Shown here one piece after another: positions 16,237-25,310 of a stretch of DNA of 64,000 nt; the stretch's first letter is position 1, and every line of letters begins with the position of its first letter. Below the pieces are notes generated by a model that had not been told where the DNA came from, did no database searches, and saw only the letters and a list, made by a program, of their open reading frames with translations. This stretch comes from Enterococcus hulanensis (GTDB lineage Bacteria > Bacillota > Bacilli > Lactobacillales > Enterococcaceae). The position numbers and the translations under genes are program-made. The stretch covers positions 1 through 64,000 of the forward strand of contig NZ_BJED01000017.1 of the NCBI RefSeq assembly GCF_005405485.1, written 5' to 3'.

Positions 16237-17211
16237 TTAATCTACCAATTTTTGGTGTTTTTCTAATAATTCTGCGGTTAATTCGTCTGGGAACACTTTC
16301 TGATCCTTCGCTACTTGTTCCGAGTTAACCGTTTCTCCTTCGTATAACGCACTAGGGTAAATCTTCAATAAATCCTTGCGGCCTTTTTCTAAGATCAGGT
16401 TCAGCATTTTTTCTGCTTCTGGATTCGTCTTTTCCCCTTTATCAACCACCGCCAGAGATTCCGTCAACGTGTAAGTCCCCTCTGATGGCTCAACAAAATC
16501 AATCGGCAATCCGTCCTGTTTATCTTTGACTGCCTGATGCCGCAGTCCAAAACCAATCGCGACTTCTCCTAGGCGAACCTTTTTCAAAGGACCAGAACCA
16601 GAACTTTCTAGGTGATCTCCGGCATTTTTATAGATTCCTTTTAAGATCGTTTTGGCTTCAGCTTCTCCATAGCTGTCAACCAAGCCTTGGAACAATAACC
16701 ATGCGGTAGAAGATTGCTTGATATCCGAGATGGATATCGCATCTTTGTATTTAGGATCTGCTAAATCTTTTAGACTTGTAGGAACCGGCAGCTTCAGTTC
16801 GTTTAAAACATCCGTATTGTAAAAAATCGTTCCTTCTTGTACCGTGAAAGGCGCGGTATAGTCAGGAATCTTCGTCAATGAATCGACAGACAGGTCCAGC
16901 TTTTTAAACATCTTTTCCTTTTTTTGAGCACTATTTAAATAGAAGGTACTCATCGTCACTAAGTCAGCTTCGATATTTTTTCCCTCTGCTAGAAGTTTGC
17001 CGCCTAACTCCGACGTTCCAAAAGATTGCAGCGTGTATTTGCCTTTGTAGCCATTTTTGTCTAAAACATTCTTAATCACTTCCACCGGCTCTTCGTCGGC
17101 ATTGGTGTAGATGGTGACTTTCTCGTTCGCCGCATTACTTTTGCTGCAGCCTCCTAATAATAGAAGGAACAGCAGACTACCTAGTAAAGCAACTAGTTTC
17201 CTTTTCTTCAT
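16237..17211 (-). CDS. 2-aminoethylphosphonate ABC transporter, binding lipoprotein
   Basis: A 324-residue extracytoplasmic solute-binding protein (family 1, PhnS2-like). Signal peptide with lipobox LGGC (Cys22) after MKKRKLVALLGSLLFLLLL. The mature part begins VTIYTNADEEPVEVIKNVL, the iron/phosphonate-binding-protein pattern. It comes after the permease and ATPase genes and directly before phnW and phnX, which gives the substrate by context. It is close to ferric-iron binding proteins, so iron would be the alternative without the context. Confidence 0.85.
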   Translation of the reverse strand: MKKRKLVALLGSLLFLLLLGGCSKSNAANEKVTIYTNADEEPVEVIKNVLDKNGYKGKYTLQSFGTSELGGKLLAEGKNIEADLVTMSTFYLNSAQKKEKMFKKLDLSVDSLTKIPDYTAPFTVQEGTIFYNTDVLNELKLPVPTSLKDLADPKYKDAISISDIKQSSTAWLLFQGLVDSYGEAEAKTILKGIYKNAGDHLESSGSGPLKKVRLGEVAIGFGLRHQAVKDKQDGLPIDFVEPSEGTYTLTESLAVVDKGEKTNPEAEKMLNLILEKGRKDLLKIYPSALYEGETVNSEQVAKDQKVFPDELTAELLEKHQKLVD

Positions 17212-17247
17212 TCATCATTCTCCTTTTTCAAATTAGTGGATTAATTT

Positions 17248-18924
17248 TTAAGCTTTTTTTCTTTGTACAATAGTAGTTACTTTTGTGTTTAGCTTTCTTT
17301 TCGCTTGTCGAACTGGTAAATGTGAAACGGACATTTTTTTCAATAGTTGGGTAAGTCCCTGCATAATTAAATTGATTATCAGTAAGAACAACGAAAGCAT
17401 GAAGATATCGTTAAAGCGGCCAAAGTGCTGCAGTTCCTTCAATTTGGCGGTAATAACCATCGTATTGGCGCTGGTTAAAAAAATCACCGCGCTGATCGTG
17501 ACCATCGAATTGAAAAAGTAATAGGCAAAAATATCTATAATCGTCACTCTGGAGTTGGGAATCAAAATTCGCCAGACTGTTTTTAACCAGCTGTCCCCCA
17601 TTAATTTGGCGGTATTCTCCCAGTTCAAATTCATTTTTTGCAATGCTTCTTTAGCCATCTGATAGGGTGTCGAAAAATAATGGACGATCGTCACAATAAC
17701 TAAAACCAGCAAGGTGTTATGCAGCTGGCTGCCGCTAAATAGTAATAAATAGGCAACACCCAGAACCATTCCTGGAATCGAATTCGTGATCGTCGCGATA
17801 CTGTCAATGATCTGGTTCACTTTATAGATTTTACGTTCTCTAGAAGTCAAAATCGCTGCCAAATAAGCAATGACCGTTCCAAGCCCAGCCGTCAATAACG
17901 CCATTAGCAAAGAATTTTTCAAAGTTAGAACCAAGCTGTCATCTTGGATAAACTGTGCAAAATTGTTTAAGGTCGGCTTTAGGTCATACGGCCAATTCGT
18001 TACCATTGGAATAATAATCAAGACCGCAAATACTCCTAAAATAAACAGAGAGATACTGACAAAAAGCAGTTGGAAGCACCAATCCCTCACATCATTCTTT
18101 TTGATTACTGCCTGCCGCGGCCGTTCGTAACGGACCACCTTCTTTTGCAAATGATTCAGGATCAAAATACTAATGATCGACGGCAATAGCATTGTTAAAG
18201 CGACTAAAGAGCCAAATTGGAAGTTCGGAATCGTCCCCATAAAACCTTCATATAGCAGTGTGGTAATGAAGGGTGTTTGCCCACCCACCGCACTAGGAAT
18301 CCCAAAATCGGTAAAGGACATGAAGAACCCCTGCAAAAAAGCCACAGCCAAAACCCGTGTCAATGGCGTCAAGATCGTCTTATAAAGTGAACGATACCAG
18401 CTATCCCCCATCAAGCGAGAAACGATGAATAACTGCGTATCCAAATATTTCATCGAATTATTGATCAAAATAAAAATCGGCGGCAGCGTATAAATGATAA
18501 ATCCCAATAAAATACCAATGGAGCCATAGATGTGGAACAGTTCCTGTTGAAAAACCTTGCTCCATAATCCCTGCTTGCCAAAAGCATAAATAAGGACAAA
18601 TCCATAAGTGATCGTTGGTAAAAGCATCGGAAAATGCAGGATGCTCTCATTCAGCTTCAAAAATCTCCGATTGATTCGCGTAAAATTATTCCCATAAGCG
18701 AGTAAAAAGCCTAGGACCGTCGAACAGCTAGTTGCGGCCAGCGAATATTTCAAGCTATTGCTAAAGGAAATCCGCCAATCGTGATTAAAGATATCCAGAC
18801 TAGCTTTATCTGTTTGCGAAAAAGCTGTCAGGATGATTTGAATGATCGGATAAGCTAAAAACAGAAAGAAGAATGCCAATACGATCCAGCTGATCAGCTT
18901 TTTCAATGAAACTGTGATTCTCAT
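17248..18924 (-). CDS. 2-aminoethylphosphonate ABC transporter, fused permease
   Basis: A 558-residue membrane protein holding two permease halves in one chain, about 12 membrane segments in total. Each half has an EAA-type loop (SRLMGDSWYRSLYKTILTPL in the first, AKLMGDSWLKTVWRILIPN in the second). Fusion of the two halves is the PhnU2 arrangement found beside phnW/phnX and also in FbpB iron permeases. It overlaps the ATPase gene by four bases (ATGA) and precedes the binding protein. Confidence 0.85.
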   Translation of the reverse strand: MRITVSLKKLISWIVLAFFFLFLAYPIIQIILTAFSQTDKASLDIFNHDWRISFSNSLKYSLAATSCSTVLGFLLAYGNNFTRINRRFLKLNESILHFPMLLPTITYGFVLIYAFGKQGLWSKVFQQELFHIYGSIGILLGFIIYTLPPIFILINNSMKYLDTQLFIVSRLMGDSWYRSLYKTILTPLTRVLAVAFLQGFFMSFTDFGIPSAVGGQTPFITTLLYEGFMGTIPNFQFGSLVALTMLLPSIISILILNHLQKKVVRYERPRQAVIKKNDVRDWCFQLLFVSISLFILGVFAVLIIIPMVTNWPYDLKPTLNNFAQFIQDDSLVLTLKNSLLMALLTAGLGTVIAYLAAILTSRERKIYKVNQIIDSIATITNSIPGMVLGVAYLLLFSGSQLHNTLLVLVIVTIVHYFSTPYQMAKEALQKMNLNWENTAKLMGDSWLKTVWRILIPNSRVTIIDIFAYYFFNSMVTISAVIFLTSANTMVITAKLKELQHFGRFNDIFMLSLFLLIINLIMQGLTQLLKKMSVSHLPVRQAKRKLNTKVTTIVQRKKA

Positions 18925-19685
18925 GATGCCGCTCTTTTCATTGATTGTTGAAAAATTTGTTGAATGTTATGCTGTTTGATCGCTAATTGATTGACGATAA
19001 ATTCTTCGACGAAATGACATGAAGCTTGGCTCATGATCTCAATCGGCGAACTGCACTGCGCAATTTTCCCTTCATCAAGAACGACGATTTTGTCAGACAT
19101 CGTCAGGGCTTCCTCTGGATCATGAGTAACGATCACAATCGTTAGATGCAGTTTGCGAGCAATCTCTTGGATTTTTTCTTTGATCGATTCTTTGATGACC
19201 CCATCTAAGGCGCTCAATGGTTCATCTAATAAAAGCAGCTGCGGCTTCATCACCAGCGTTCGGCCTAGAGCGACCCGCTGTTTTTGACCGCCTGATAATT
19301 GATGGATTGGTTTTTCTAAATGCTTTTCCAAATTCAGCAATTCGATCAACTCGTCTACCTCTGCTTTAGTCGAACATTCTTTATTGTTGCGCAATCCATA
19401 CGTCAGGTTTTGATAAGCCGTCAAATTCGGAAACAGCGCATAGTCTTGAAAGACAATGTTGAACGGCCGCTTTTCCATCAGCGTGTGTGTAATATTACTT
19501 CCATTAAAGAAAATCTCGCCTCCGCTAGGTTCCTCTAAACCTAAAATCAGATTCAGCAAAGTTGTTTTACCAGAACCAGATTGACCCAAGATAGAAACGA
19601 TCTCGCCAGACGCAATTTCCAAATTGATATTTTCCAGCACCGTCGTCTCTTGAAATTTTTTCGTGATGTTTTCGAGTTTTAGCAC
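18921..19685 (-). CDS. 2-aminoethylphosphonate ABC transporter, ATPase
   Basis: A 254-residue ATPase of the PhnT2 type. Walker A GQSGSGKTT (residues 34-42), signature LSGGQKQRVALGRTL, Walker B LLLLDEPLSALDG and switch His in IVIVTHDPEEAL are intact. GTG start, set by AAAGGGG eight bases upstream. First gene of a five-gene operon with permease, binding protein, phnW and phnX. It lacks the C-terminal regulatory extension of the longer sugar-type ATPases. Confidence 0.88.
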   Translation of the reverse strand: MLKLENITKKFQETTVLENINLEIASGEIVSILGQSGSGKTTLLNLILGLEEPSGGEIFFNGSNITHTLMEKRPFNIVFQDYALFPNLTAYQNLTYGLRNNKECSTKAEVDELIELLNLEKHLEKPIHQLSGGQKQRVALGRTLVMKPQLLLLDEPLSALDGVIKESIKEKIQEIARKLHLTIVIVTHDPEEALTMSDKIVVLDEGKIAQCSSPIEIMSQASCHFVEEFIVNQLAIKQHNIQQIFQQSMKRAAS

Positions 19686-19791
19686 ACTTATTTCCCCTTT
19701 TTTCGTAATAAGGAGCCCATTTCGCCAATACTTGTTGAAAGCAAAAAGCGACTAGCACATCGACATCCTTTGATAAAAAGTATACCGATGC

Positions 19792-19820
19792 AGTGTAAAG
19801 ACACGATCAAGTTTATGCAA
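19792..19820 (-). promoter_or_regulatory. Probable promoter of the phosphonate operon
   Basis: Minus strand: -35 TTGCAT (19815-19820), 17 bases, -10 TACACT (19792-19797). GTGTAAAGA occurs over the -10 (19793-19801) and again at 19846-19854, 53 bp or about five helical turns apart. Control by phosphate or a dedicated regulator cannot be told; no regulator gene is in the operon. Confidence 0.5.
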
Positions 19821-19937
19821 AGTTAAAATAAAGATTGTTATGGTTGTGTAAAGAATGTTAATTATTGCACATGGCTTTAGAAAAAATCGGTTGAAAAATC
19901 TCAAAGCAGCCTATTGGGAAACTTTCAGCTCATAATC

Positions 19938-19967
19938 GTTGCGCCCGCAACATTTTTCTTTTATACT
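19938..19967 (+). promoter_or_regulatory. Promoter and operator of the MarR-exporter operon
   Basis: -35 TTGCGC (19939-19944), 17 bases, -10 TATACT (19962-19967). The palindrome GTTGCG-CC-CGCAAC (19938-19951) covers the -35, a natural place for MarR autorepression. Confidence 0.6.
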
Positions 19968-20012
19968 GGTATGTGCTTGTTTAATGAGAAATACCGAGGA
20001 GGATTTTTTTAG

Positions 20013-20444
20013 ATGGATTCTTTTGTTAAAATGGTCAATCGCATCTCACGGCTGTCGGCTTTGTACCGCGAAAAGGAGTTCAAGAAGCTGGGCTTAGGGG
20101 AGATGCACCACGCGTATATCCTAAGTGTCTGTGCTGAACCAGGGATTTCGCAAGAGGAATTAGCCTGCAGGATATTCATCAATAAAAGCAATGTCGCACG
20201 CCAATTAGCTCAGTTGGAACAAAAGGGCTTTATCATTCGCCAAAGCGATCAAAAGGATGCCCGGCGGTTAAGAATTTTTCCGACAGACAAATCCTTGGCA
20301 CTAGAAACAGAAATTCGTTCGATTTTAGCAAATTGGAACCAAACGTTGTTAGCTGAAATTCCGGCTGAACAGCAAGAAGCCGTCTTGTCTGGTTTACAAA
20401 CCATCATGGAAAAGGCCGAAACGGAAATGTGCGGAGGAAAATAA
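20013..20444 (+). CDS. MarR-family regulator
   Basis: A 143-residue winged-helix regulator (SQEELACRIFINKSNVARQL is the recognition part, DQKDARRLRIFPT the wing). It starts behind GAGGAGG. It lies 58 bases upstream of two ABC exporter genes on the same strand, an arrangement known for LmrCD/EfrAB-type multidrug exporters. It probably represses this operon and responds to toxic compounds; the palindrome over the -35 is a candidate site. Confidence 0.85.
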   Translation: MDSFVKMVNRISRLSALYREKEFKKLGLGEMHHAYILSVCAEPGISQEELACRIFINKSNVARQLAQLEQKGFIIRQSDQKDARRLRIFPTDKSLALETEIRSILANWNQTLLAEIPAEQQEAVLSGLQTIMEKAETEMCGGK

Positions 20445-20502
20445 AGCCTTCAAAGTTTTTTATGAACTGATACAGAATCAAACAACTATGTGAGGAGCAA
20501 AA

Positions 20503-22224
20503 ATGAAATTAATAATTAACTACCTGAAGCCCTATCGTTCTCGGGTAACCTTAGGCGTGATCATTAAATTTTTAGGAACCATGATGGAATTGGTTCTTCC
20601 ATGGAACTTGGCGTATATCCTTGACCAAGTCATCCCGCAAAAAGATCCCAAGAAGATTCTTTTTTGGGGCGGTGTGATGCTGGTAGCTTCTGCCTTTGCT
20701 TTATGGGCAAATATCGTCGCCAATCGGATGGTCTCACGGATCGCAAAGGATACGACCGAGCACATTCGTGGGGATCTCTTCCATAAAATTACTTATTTGG
20801 ATACGACGCAGATTGAAGATGTCGGAGTGTCCTCTCTAGTTTCACGTGTAACATCTGACACCTACAATATCCATTTGACCTTGGGAGTTATGATGCGGAT
20901 GGGGATTCGCGCACCGATCCTTTTAGTCGGTGGAATATTGATTACCACCACATTGGACCCGATTTTGACATTAGTATTAGTCGCAATCATGCCGATCGTC
21001 TTCGTGATGGTGACACATATTTCTAAAAAGGGCGTTCCGCTCTTCGGCAAGCTGCAAAAGCAAGTCGACCAGCTCGTTTTGACGGTACGGGAAAATGTGA
21101 CCGGATCACGAGTGATCAAAGCCTTATCCAAAGAAGCCTACGAGCGTCAACGCTTCGAAAACGTCAATCAGTCGTTAGTAAATGCTGAAACAACCGCAAA
21201 TGTTACGCTGGCTGCCTCCCCTGCTTTGTTGGATCTATTTTTAAACTTAGGTCTGACATTAGTGATCGTCGTCAGTGCCTATCGAGTGAACGCTGGCTTG
21301 ACACAACCGGGCGTCATCGTGGCTTTCTTGACTTACTTCACGATTATTTTGAATGCGATGCTTTCCATCACGCGGATCTTCGTCTTGTATTCTCGCGGTC
21401 TGGCTTCGGCTAATCGGATCAATGAAGTTTTACGCAAGAAACCGACAGTAGTTCCCGGAGCTATCGATCAAAGAAAACCAACTTCTACAAAATTGGTTTT
21501 TGATGATGTGACGTTTGCCTATCCTGACGGCGGACCGGCGATTGAAAATATTAGTTTCAGCGTTAAGCCCGGTGAAACCTTAGGGATCATGGGTGCTACC
21601 GGCAGCGGAAAAACCACGATCGCCAGTTTGATTTTGCGTTTATACGACCGAACCGCTGGGCAGATATTATTCGACGGGCAAGAGATTAAACATTACTCGC
21701 TGGATGCTCTGCACCAAAGAATCGGTGCGGTTTTGCAAAAGGATGTGCTTTTTGCTGATACGATTCGGGAGAATATTTTATTTGGCCGCACATTTTCCGA
21801 GGAACAACTTCAGCAGGCAATTGACGATGCTCAGGCTCGCGAGTTTATCGATAAATTAGCGGATGGCCTCGAGCATCATTTGGAAGCCAAAGGTCAAAAC
21901 CTTAGCGGCGGACAAAAGCAGCGGGTGCTGCTGGCGCGGGCACTGATCGGTCAACCGGTTTTGCTGATTTTAGATGATTCTTCTAGTGCGTTGGATTACC
22001 ACACTGATGCCAATTTGCGAAAAGCGCTGCGAACACATTTTGGTGATACAACAAAAATCTTGATCGCTCAACGGGTCAGCTCAATTCAACATGCGGATAA
22101 AATTTTATTGTTGGATAAGGGCAAAATGATCGGCTACGGTACGCATGATGAATTGTTAGCCGCAAATCCAACCTATCAAGAAATTTACCAAGGACAGACG
22201 GGAGGGCAAGTCATTGAAGAATAA
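20503..22224 (+). CDS. Heterodimeric ABC exporter subunit with degenerate ATP site (EfrA/LmrC type)
   Basis: A 573-residue half transporter: a six-helix type IV exporter membrane domain (residues 1-310), then a nucleotide-binding domain. Walker A is GATGSGKTT and the signature LSGGQKQRVLLARA is intact. Walker B reads LLILDDSSSALD with Asp in place of the catalytic Glu, the mark of the degenerate site in heterodimeric exporters (TM287/288, BmrCD, LmrCD). It overlaps the partner gene by 11 bases. Multidrug or lipid export is likely; substrates are unknown. Confidence 0.85.
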   Translation: MKLIINYLKPYRSRVTLGVIIKFLGTMMELVLPWNLAYILDQVIPQKDPKKILFWGGVMLVASAFALWANIVANRMVSRIAKDTTEHIRGDLFHKITYLDTTQIEDVGVSSLVSRVTSDTYNIHLTLGVMMRMGIRAPILLVGGILITTTLDPILTLVLVAIMPIVFVMVTHISKKGVPLFGKLQKQVDQLVLTVRENVTGSRVIKALSKEAYERQRFENVNQSLVNAETTANVTLAASPALLDLFLNLGLTLVIVVSAYRVNAGLTQPGVIVAFLTYFTIILNAMLSITRIFVLYSRGLASANRINEVLRKKPTVVPGAIDQRKPTSTKLVFDDVTFAYPDGGPAIENISFSVKPGETLGIMGATGSGKTTIASLILRLYDRTAGQILFDGQEIKHYSLDALHQRIGAVLQKDVLFADTIRENILFGRTFSEEQLQQAIDDAQAREFIDKLADGLEHHLEAKGQNLSGGQKQRVLLARALIGQPVLLILDDSSSALDYHTDANLRKALRTHFGDTTKILIAQRVSSIQHADKILLLDKGKMIGYGTHDELLAANPTYQEIYQGQTGGQVIEE

Positions 22225-23965
22225 CGATTCACGCCGAGGCACGCTGCTCCGTTTGTGGGGATATCTGTACCATTTCAAGTGGCTGCTGTTTTTAGCCGTA
22301 ATCCTGACGATCGCCAGCAATTTATTTGCTTTAGTCGGTCCCCTGCTGTCTGGTTACGCCATTGATGCGATCCAGATTGGTAAAGGCAACGTCGCCTTCC
22401 AAAAAGTTTTCTTCTATTGTAGTTTGATGGTGGGCTTCTATTTAGCCTCTGCGATTTTAAGCTACGGGATCAGCCGCTTGATGATCTACTTGAGTCAAAA
22501 AATCGCCTTTCGTCTACGGAAGGATCTATTTAACAAAATCGTTTCGCTGCCGGTCGGTTATTTTGACCAGCATCAAACTGGGGATATCGTCAGCCGTATG
22601 AGCTACGACATCGACACGATCAATACTTCTTTAGCGAGTGATTCGGTGCAGGTCCTAAGCAGTTTAGTAACGATCATCGGATCTTTTGTCATGATGCTAG
22701 TAATCTCGCCATTAATGGTGACGATCTTTTTAGTGACAGTACCGGCTTCGATTTTATTGACGCGCTTTTTGACCAATAAGTTCCAACCCTTATTCCGGAA
22801 ACGTTCGGCTAAATTAGGTGAATTGAACGGGTTAACAGAGGAGCTCTTATCTGGGGAACAAACGACCAAGGTTTATCATCAGGAAGAAACCATGATTTCT
22901 CGCTTCGGCAAGAAAAACGAAGAAGCCATGAATGCGTATTACAACGCGGAATACTACGGCAGTATGACCGGCCCTTCTGTTAACTTCATCAACAATGTGT
23001 CACTATCATTGATCAGTATTTTAGGTGCCTTTCTATTCTTATATGGTCACCTAACATTAGGGAAGCTTTCCTCTTTCGTCTTATATTCACGGAAATTCTC
23101 TGGTCCGATCAATGAGCTGGCAAATATTTTCAGCGACCTGCAATCTTCTATCGCAGCGGCTGAACGAATCTTCAAGCTATTGGATGAAGAACCAGAAGTC
23201 CAAGATGTGCCGGATGCTCATGTCTTTGAAAAAGCCCACGGAGATATTCGCTTTGACCATGTCTCTTTCAGCTATCAAAGAAAACAGCCGGTGATCAAGG
23301 ATTTATCCTTTGATATTTCTGCCGGCAGCGTCGTGGCCATCGTTGGTCCGACTGGTGCTGGAAAAACGACCATCGTTAATTTATTGATGCGTTTTTACGA
23401 TCCTGATAGCGGCGCGATCTACTTGGATGGACAAAATATCAAAGAAGCGACTCGCGCTAGCTTGCGCAAGCAATACGCGATGGTCTTGCAGGATACGTGG
23501 CTCTTTACTGGGACGATCTTTGAAAATCTGACCTACGGGAATGAAACAGCCACTTTAGAAGATGTCATCAGAGCAACAAAGGCCGCCCACATCCATGATT
23601 TCATCGCGCAATTGCCAAAAGGCTATGACACTGTGATGACGGAAGATGGCTTAGCAATCTCTCAAGGGCAAAAGCAATTACTGACGATTGCTCGGGCAAT
23701 GCTTTTAAACGCCGAGCTCTTGATTCTTGATGAAGCCACGTCAAATGTCGATACGCAAACAGAATTGCAAATCCAAGAGGCTATGGGGAAATTGATGGTG
23801 AATAAAACCTCCTTCATTATTGCCCACCGCCTTTCAACGATCCGTGAAGCTGATTTGATTTTGGTCGTCAATGACGGAAATATCGTCGAGCAAGGAACCC
23901 ATACAGAATTATTAGCGAAGCAAGGTCGTTATTATGAACTGCATCAAGCCCAATTTGAAAATTAA
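22214..23965 (+). CDS. Heterodimeric ABC exporter subunit with catalytic ATP site (EfrB/LmrD type)
   Basis: A 583-residue half transporter: six-helix membrane domain (about 20-330), then a nucleotide-binding domain with Walker A GPTGAGKTT and canonical Walker B LLILDEATSNVD. Its signature is ISQGQKQLLTIARAM, with Gln in place of the first Gly, so the site it forms with the partner's Asp-type Walker B is the non-hydrolysing one. This division of labour fits an obligate heterodimer with the preceding gene. Ends at a strong terminator. Confidence 0.87.
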   Translation: MKNNDSRRGTLLRLWGYLYHFKWLLFLAVILTIASNLFALVGPLLSGYAIDAIQIGKGNVAFQKVFFYCSLMVGFYLASAILSYGISRLMIYLSQKIAFRLRKDLFNKIVSLPVGYFDQHQTGDIVSRMSYDIDTINTSLASDSVQVLSSLVTIIGSFVMMLVISPLMVTIFLVTVPASILLTRFLTNKFQPLFRKRSAKLGELNGLTEELLSGEQTTKVYHQEETMISRFGKKNEEAMNAYYNAEYYGSMTGPSVNFINNVSLSLISILGAFLFLYGHLTLGKLSSFVLYSRKFSGPINELANIFSDLQSSIAAAERIFKLLDEEPEVQDVPDAHVFEKAHGDIRFDHVSFSYQRKQPVIKDLSFDISAGSVVAIVGPTGAGKTTIVNLLMRFYDPDSGAIYLDGQNIKEATRASLRKQYAMVLQDTWLFTGTIFENLTYGNETATLEDVIRATKAAHIHDFIAQLPKGYDTVMTEDGLAISQGQKQLLTIARAMLLNAELLILDEATSNVDTQTELQIQEAMGKLMVNKTSFIIAHRLSTIREADLILVVNDGNIVEQGTHTELLAKQGRYYELHQAQFEN

Positions 23966-23967
23966 AA

Positions 23968-24000
23968 AAAAGGTGAAGACCGCGGCGGTCTTCACCTTTT
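23968..24000. terminator. Bidirectional terminator between exporter and VOC gene
   Basis: GGTGAAGACC pairs with GGTCTTCACC around GCGGC, flanked by A-run and T-run, so it works for both converging genes. The T-run touches the stop codon of the minus-strand gene. Confidence 0.9.
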
Positions 24001-24467
24001 TAGCTATTTAACATATTTTCGACGATTTCTTTACCTAAAAATGTTTTCTCACCTAATTCATCTACGGTCATTCCCTCTGCCGCCAATCGTTTCACCATGA
24101 CGGTCAGATCTTCACCGACTTGGATTACATGCTTATCGGGATCGTAGAAACAGGCAACCTTTTGTCCCCATTCCATCGTTGCGACGTCTCGCAAGAATTC
24201 TAATCCCTCTCCTTTAGTCCGTTCAATGAAGGCGTCAAAATCCTTCGTCTCAAAATAGAATTCCACTGTATTATTTTTATAGTTGAATATCTCTTTGTCA
24301 CAACCGGTAAAGCGAATCCACGATTCCTCCGTTTGCAGCGATAAGCCCCCATTAAACGTCACATTTTCTCCAAAATCAGAAATAATATCTACTTCTAAAA
24401 ACTTTCGATAGAACACTTTTGACCGTTCCATATCTTTTACTACCAGCATTGGTCCGCGATATTCCAT
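24000..24467 (-). CDS. VOC-family (glyoxalase-fold) protein
   Basis: A 155-residue protein with the paired beta-alpha-beta-beta-beta fold of the vicinal-oxygen-chelate superfamily (MLVVKDMERSKVFYRKFL at the start, ACFYDPDKHVIQVGE in the second module). A 35-residue helical tail (MVKRLAAEGMTVDELGEKT) is appended, which many enterococcal homologues share. The metal ligands are incomplete by eye, so it may be a binding protein rather than an enzyme, for instance for an antibiotic or aldehyde. Single gene with GGAGGG and a cre-like box upstream. Confidence 0.7.
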   Translation of the reverse strand: MEYRGPMLVVKDMERSKVFYRKFLEVDIISDFGENVTFNGGLSLQTEESWIRFTGCDKEIFNYKNNTVEFYFETKDFDAFIERTKGEGLEFLRDVATMEWGQKVACFYDPDKHVIQVGEDLTVMVKRLAAEGMTVDELGEKTFLGKEIVENMLNS

Positions 24468-24483
24468 TCAATCCCTCCATTTT

Positions 24484-24497
24484 TTAAAGCGTTTACA
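24484..24497 (-). promoter_or_regulatory. Cre-like box before the VOC gene
   Basis: TGTAAACGCTTTAA on the minus strand departs from the cre consensus TGNAANCGNTNNCA only at the C near the end. It lies 17 bases before the start codon, so binding would repress. Confidence 0.35.
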
Positions 24498-24544
24498 TTA
24501 TTGTTTACTATATCACAAAAGGGTTGTTTCGTGTTTGGAAAAAT

Positions 24545-24577
24545 TAACAAAAAACTTGGAGCCGAAAGACTCCAAGT
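24545..24577 (-). terminator. Terminator of the allulose-type PTS operon
   Basis: ACTTGGAG (24554-24561) pairs with CTCCAAGT (24570-24577); six T follow on the minus strand. Confidence 0.85.
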
Positions 24578-24585
24578 GTTCAAAA

Positions 24586-25290
24586 TTATTTTGCTTCTAT
24601 ATAAGTCAGTTTTTTCCCAGTCATTTCTTCATAGTCATTAACCATGATATCCCATGCTTTAGCGATATCTTCGTCTGAGCCGAATAGTCCGCTGCGACCA
24701 ACGATATAGATATCTGGGCCGGCTGCATCGATTCGTTTGAAGGATTTGCGATTGGAAGAGCCATCCATCTCGATTACGTAGTCATAGCCTTTTTCTTCTC
24801 GTAATTCTCGTAGTGCAACGATTTTATCTAACGTGCTTTCGATAAAACGCTGTCCGGCAAAGCCTGGATCGATCGTCATGATCGTAATTTTATCAACGAG
24901 TTCAATATAAGGGAAAATCGTTTCGATCGGTGTTTCAGGATTTAAAACAACTCCCGCTTTCAAGCCAGCATCATGAATTTGATCAATCAAACGAAAGGCT
25001 AAGCCGTCTAACACTTCGGCGTGCATACAGATCCATTCGCAGTGCAGATCGACTAGCTGCTGAACCCAAAAGCTGGGATCAGTCACCATCAAATGGGCCG
25101 ACATCGGCAGTGTGGTAATTTTTCGCAGCTCTTCGATAAACCACGGAGAGAGCGTAATGTTCGGCACATAATGTCCATCCATAATATCAATGTGATACGA
25201 ATCTACCTGATCGTTCAAGAAAGTGATTTGTTCTTTAAATTTATCCAAGTCCATCGTCATTAGTGATGGAGAGAATTCTACTTTTTTCAT
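24586..25290 (-). CDS. alsE: D-allulose-6-phosphate 3-epimerase
   Basis: A 234-residue TIM-barrel enzyme of the ribulose-phosphate epimerase family. It is closer to AlsE than to Rpe: FSPSLMTMDLDKFKEQI at the start, HIDIMDGHYVPNITLSP with metal-binding His and Asp, MTIDPGFAGQRFI, and IEMDGSSNRKSF with the second catalytic Asp. It interconverts allulose-6-phosphate and fructose-6-phosphate, linking an imported ketose to glycolysis. Last gene of the fructose-type PTS operon, 20 bases after EIIC. Confidence 0.85.
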   Translation of the reverse strand: MKKVEFSPSLMTMDLDKFKEQITFLNDQVDSYHIDIMDGHYVPNITLSPWFIEELRKITTLPMSAHLMVTDPSFWVQQLVDLHCEWICMHAEVLDGLAFRLIDQIHDAGLKAGVVLNPETPIETIFPYIELVDKITIMTIDPGFAGQRFIESTLDKIVALRELREEKGYDYVIEMDGSSNRKSFKRIDAAGPDIYIVGRSGLFGSDEDIAKAWDIMVNDYEEMTGKKLTYIEAK

Positions 25291-25310
25291 GTGTCGTCAC
25301 TCTTTCTGCC

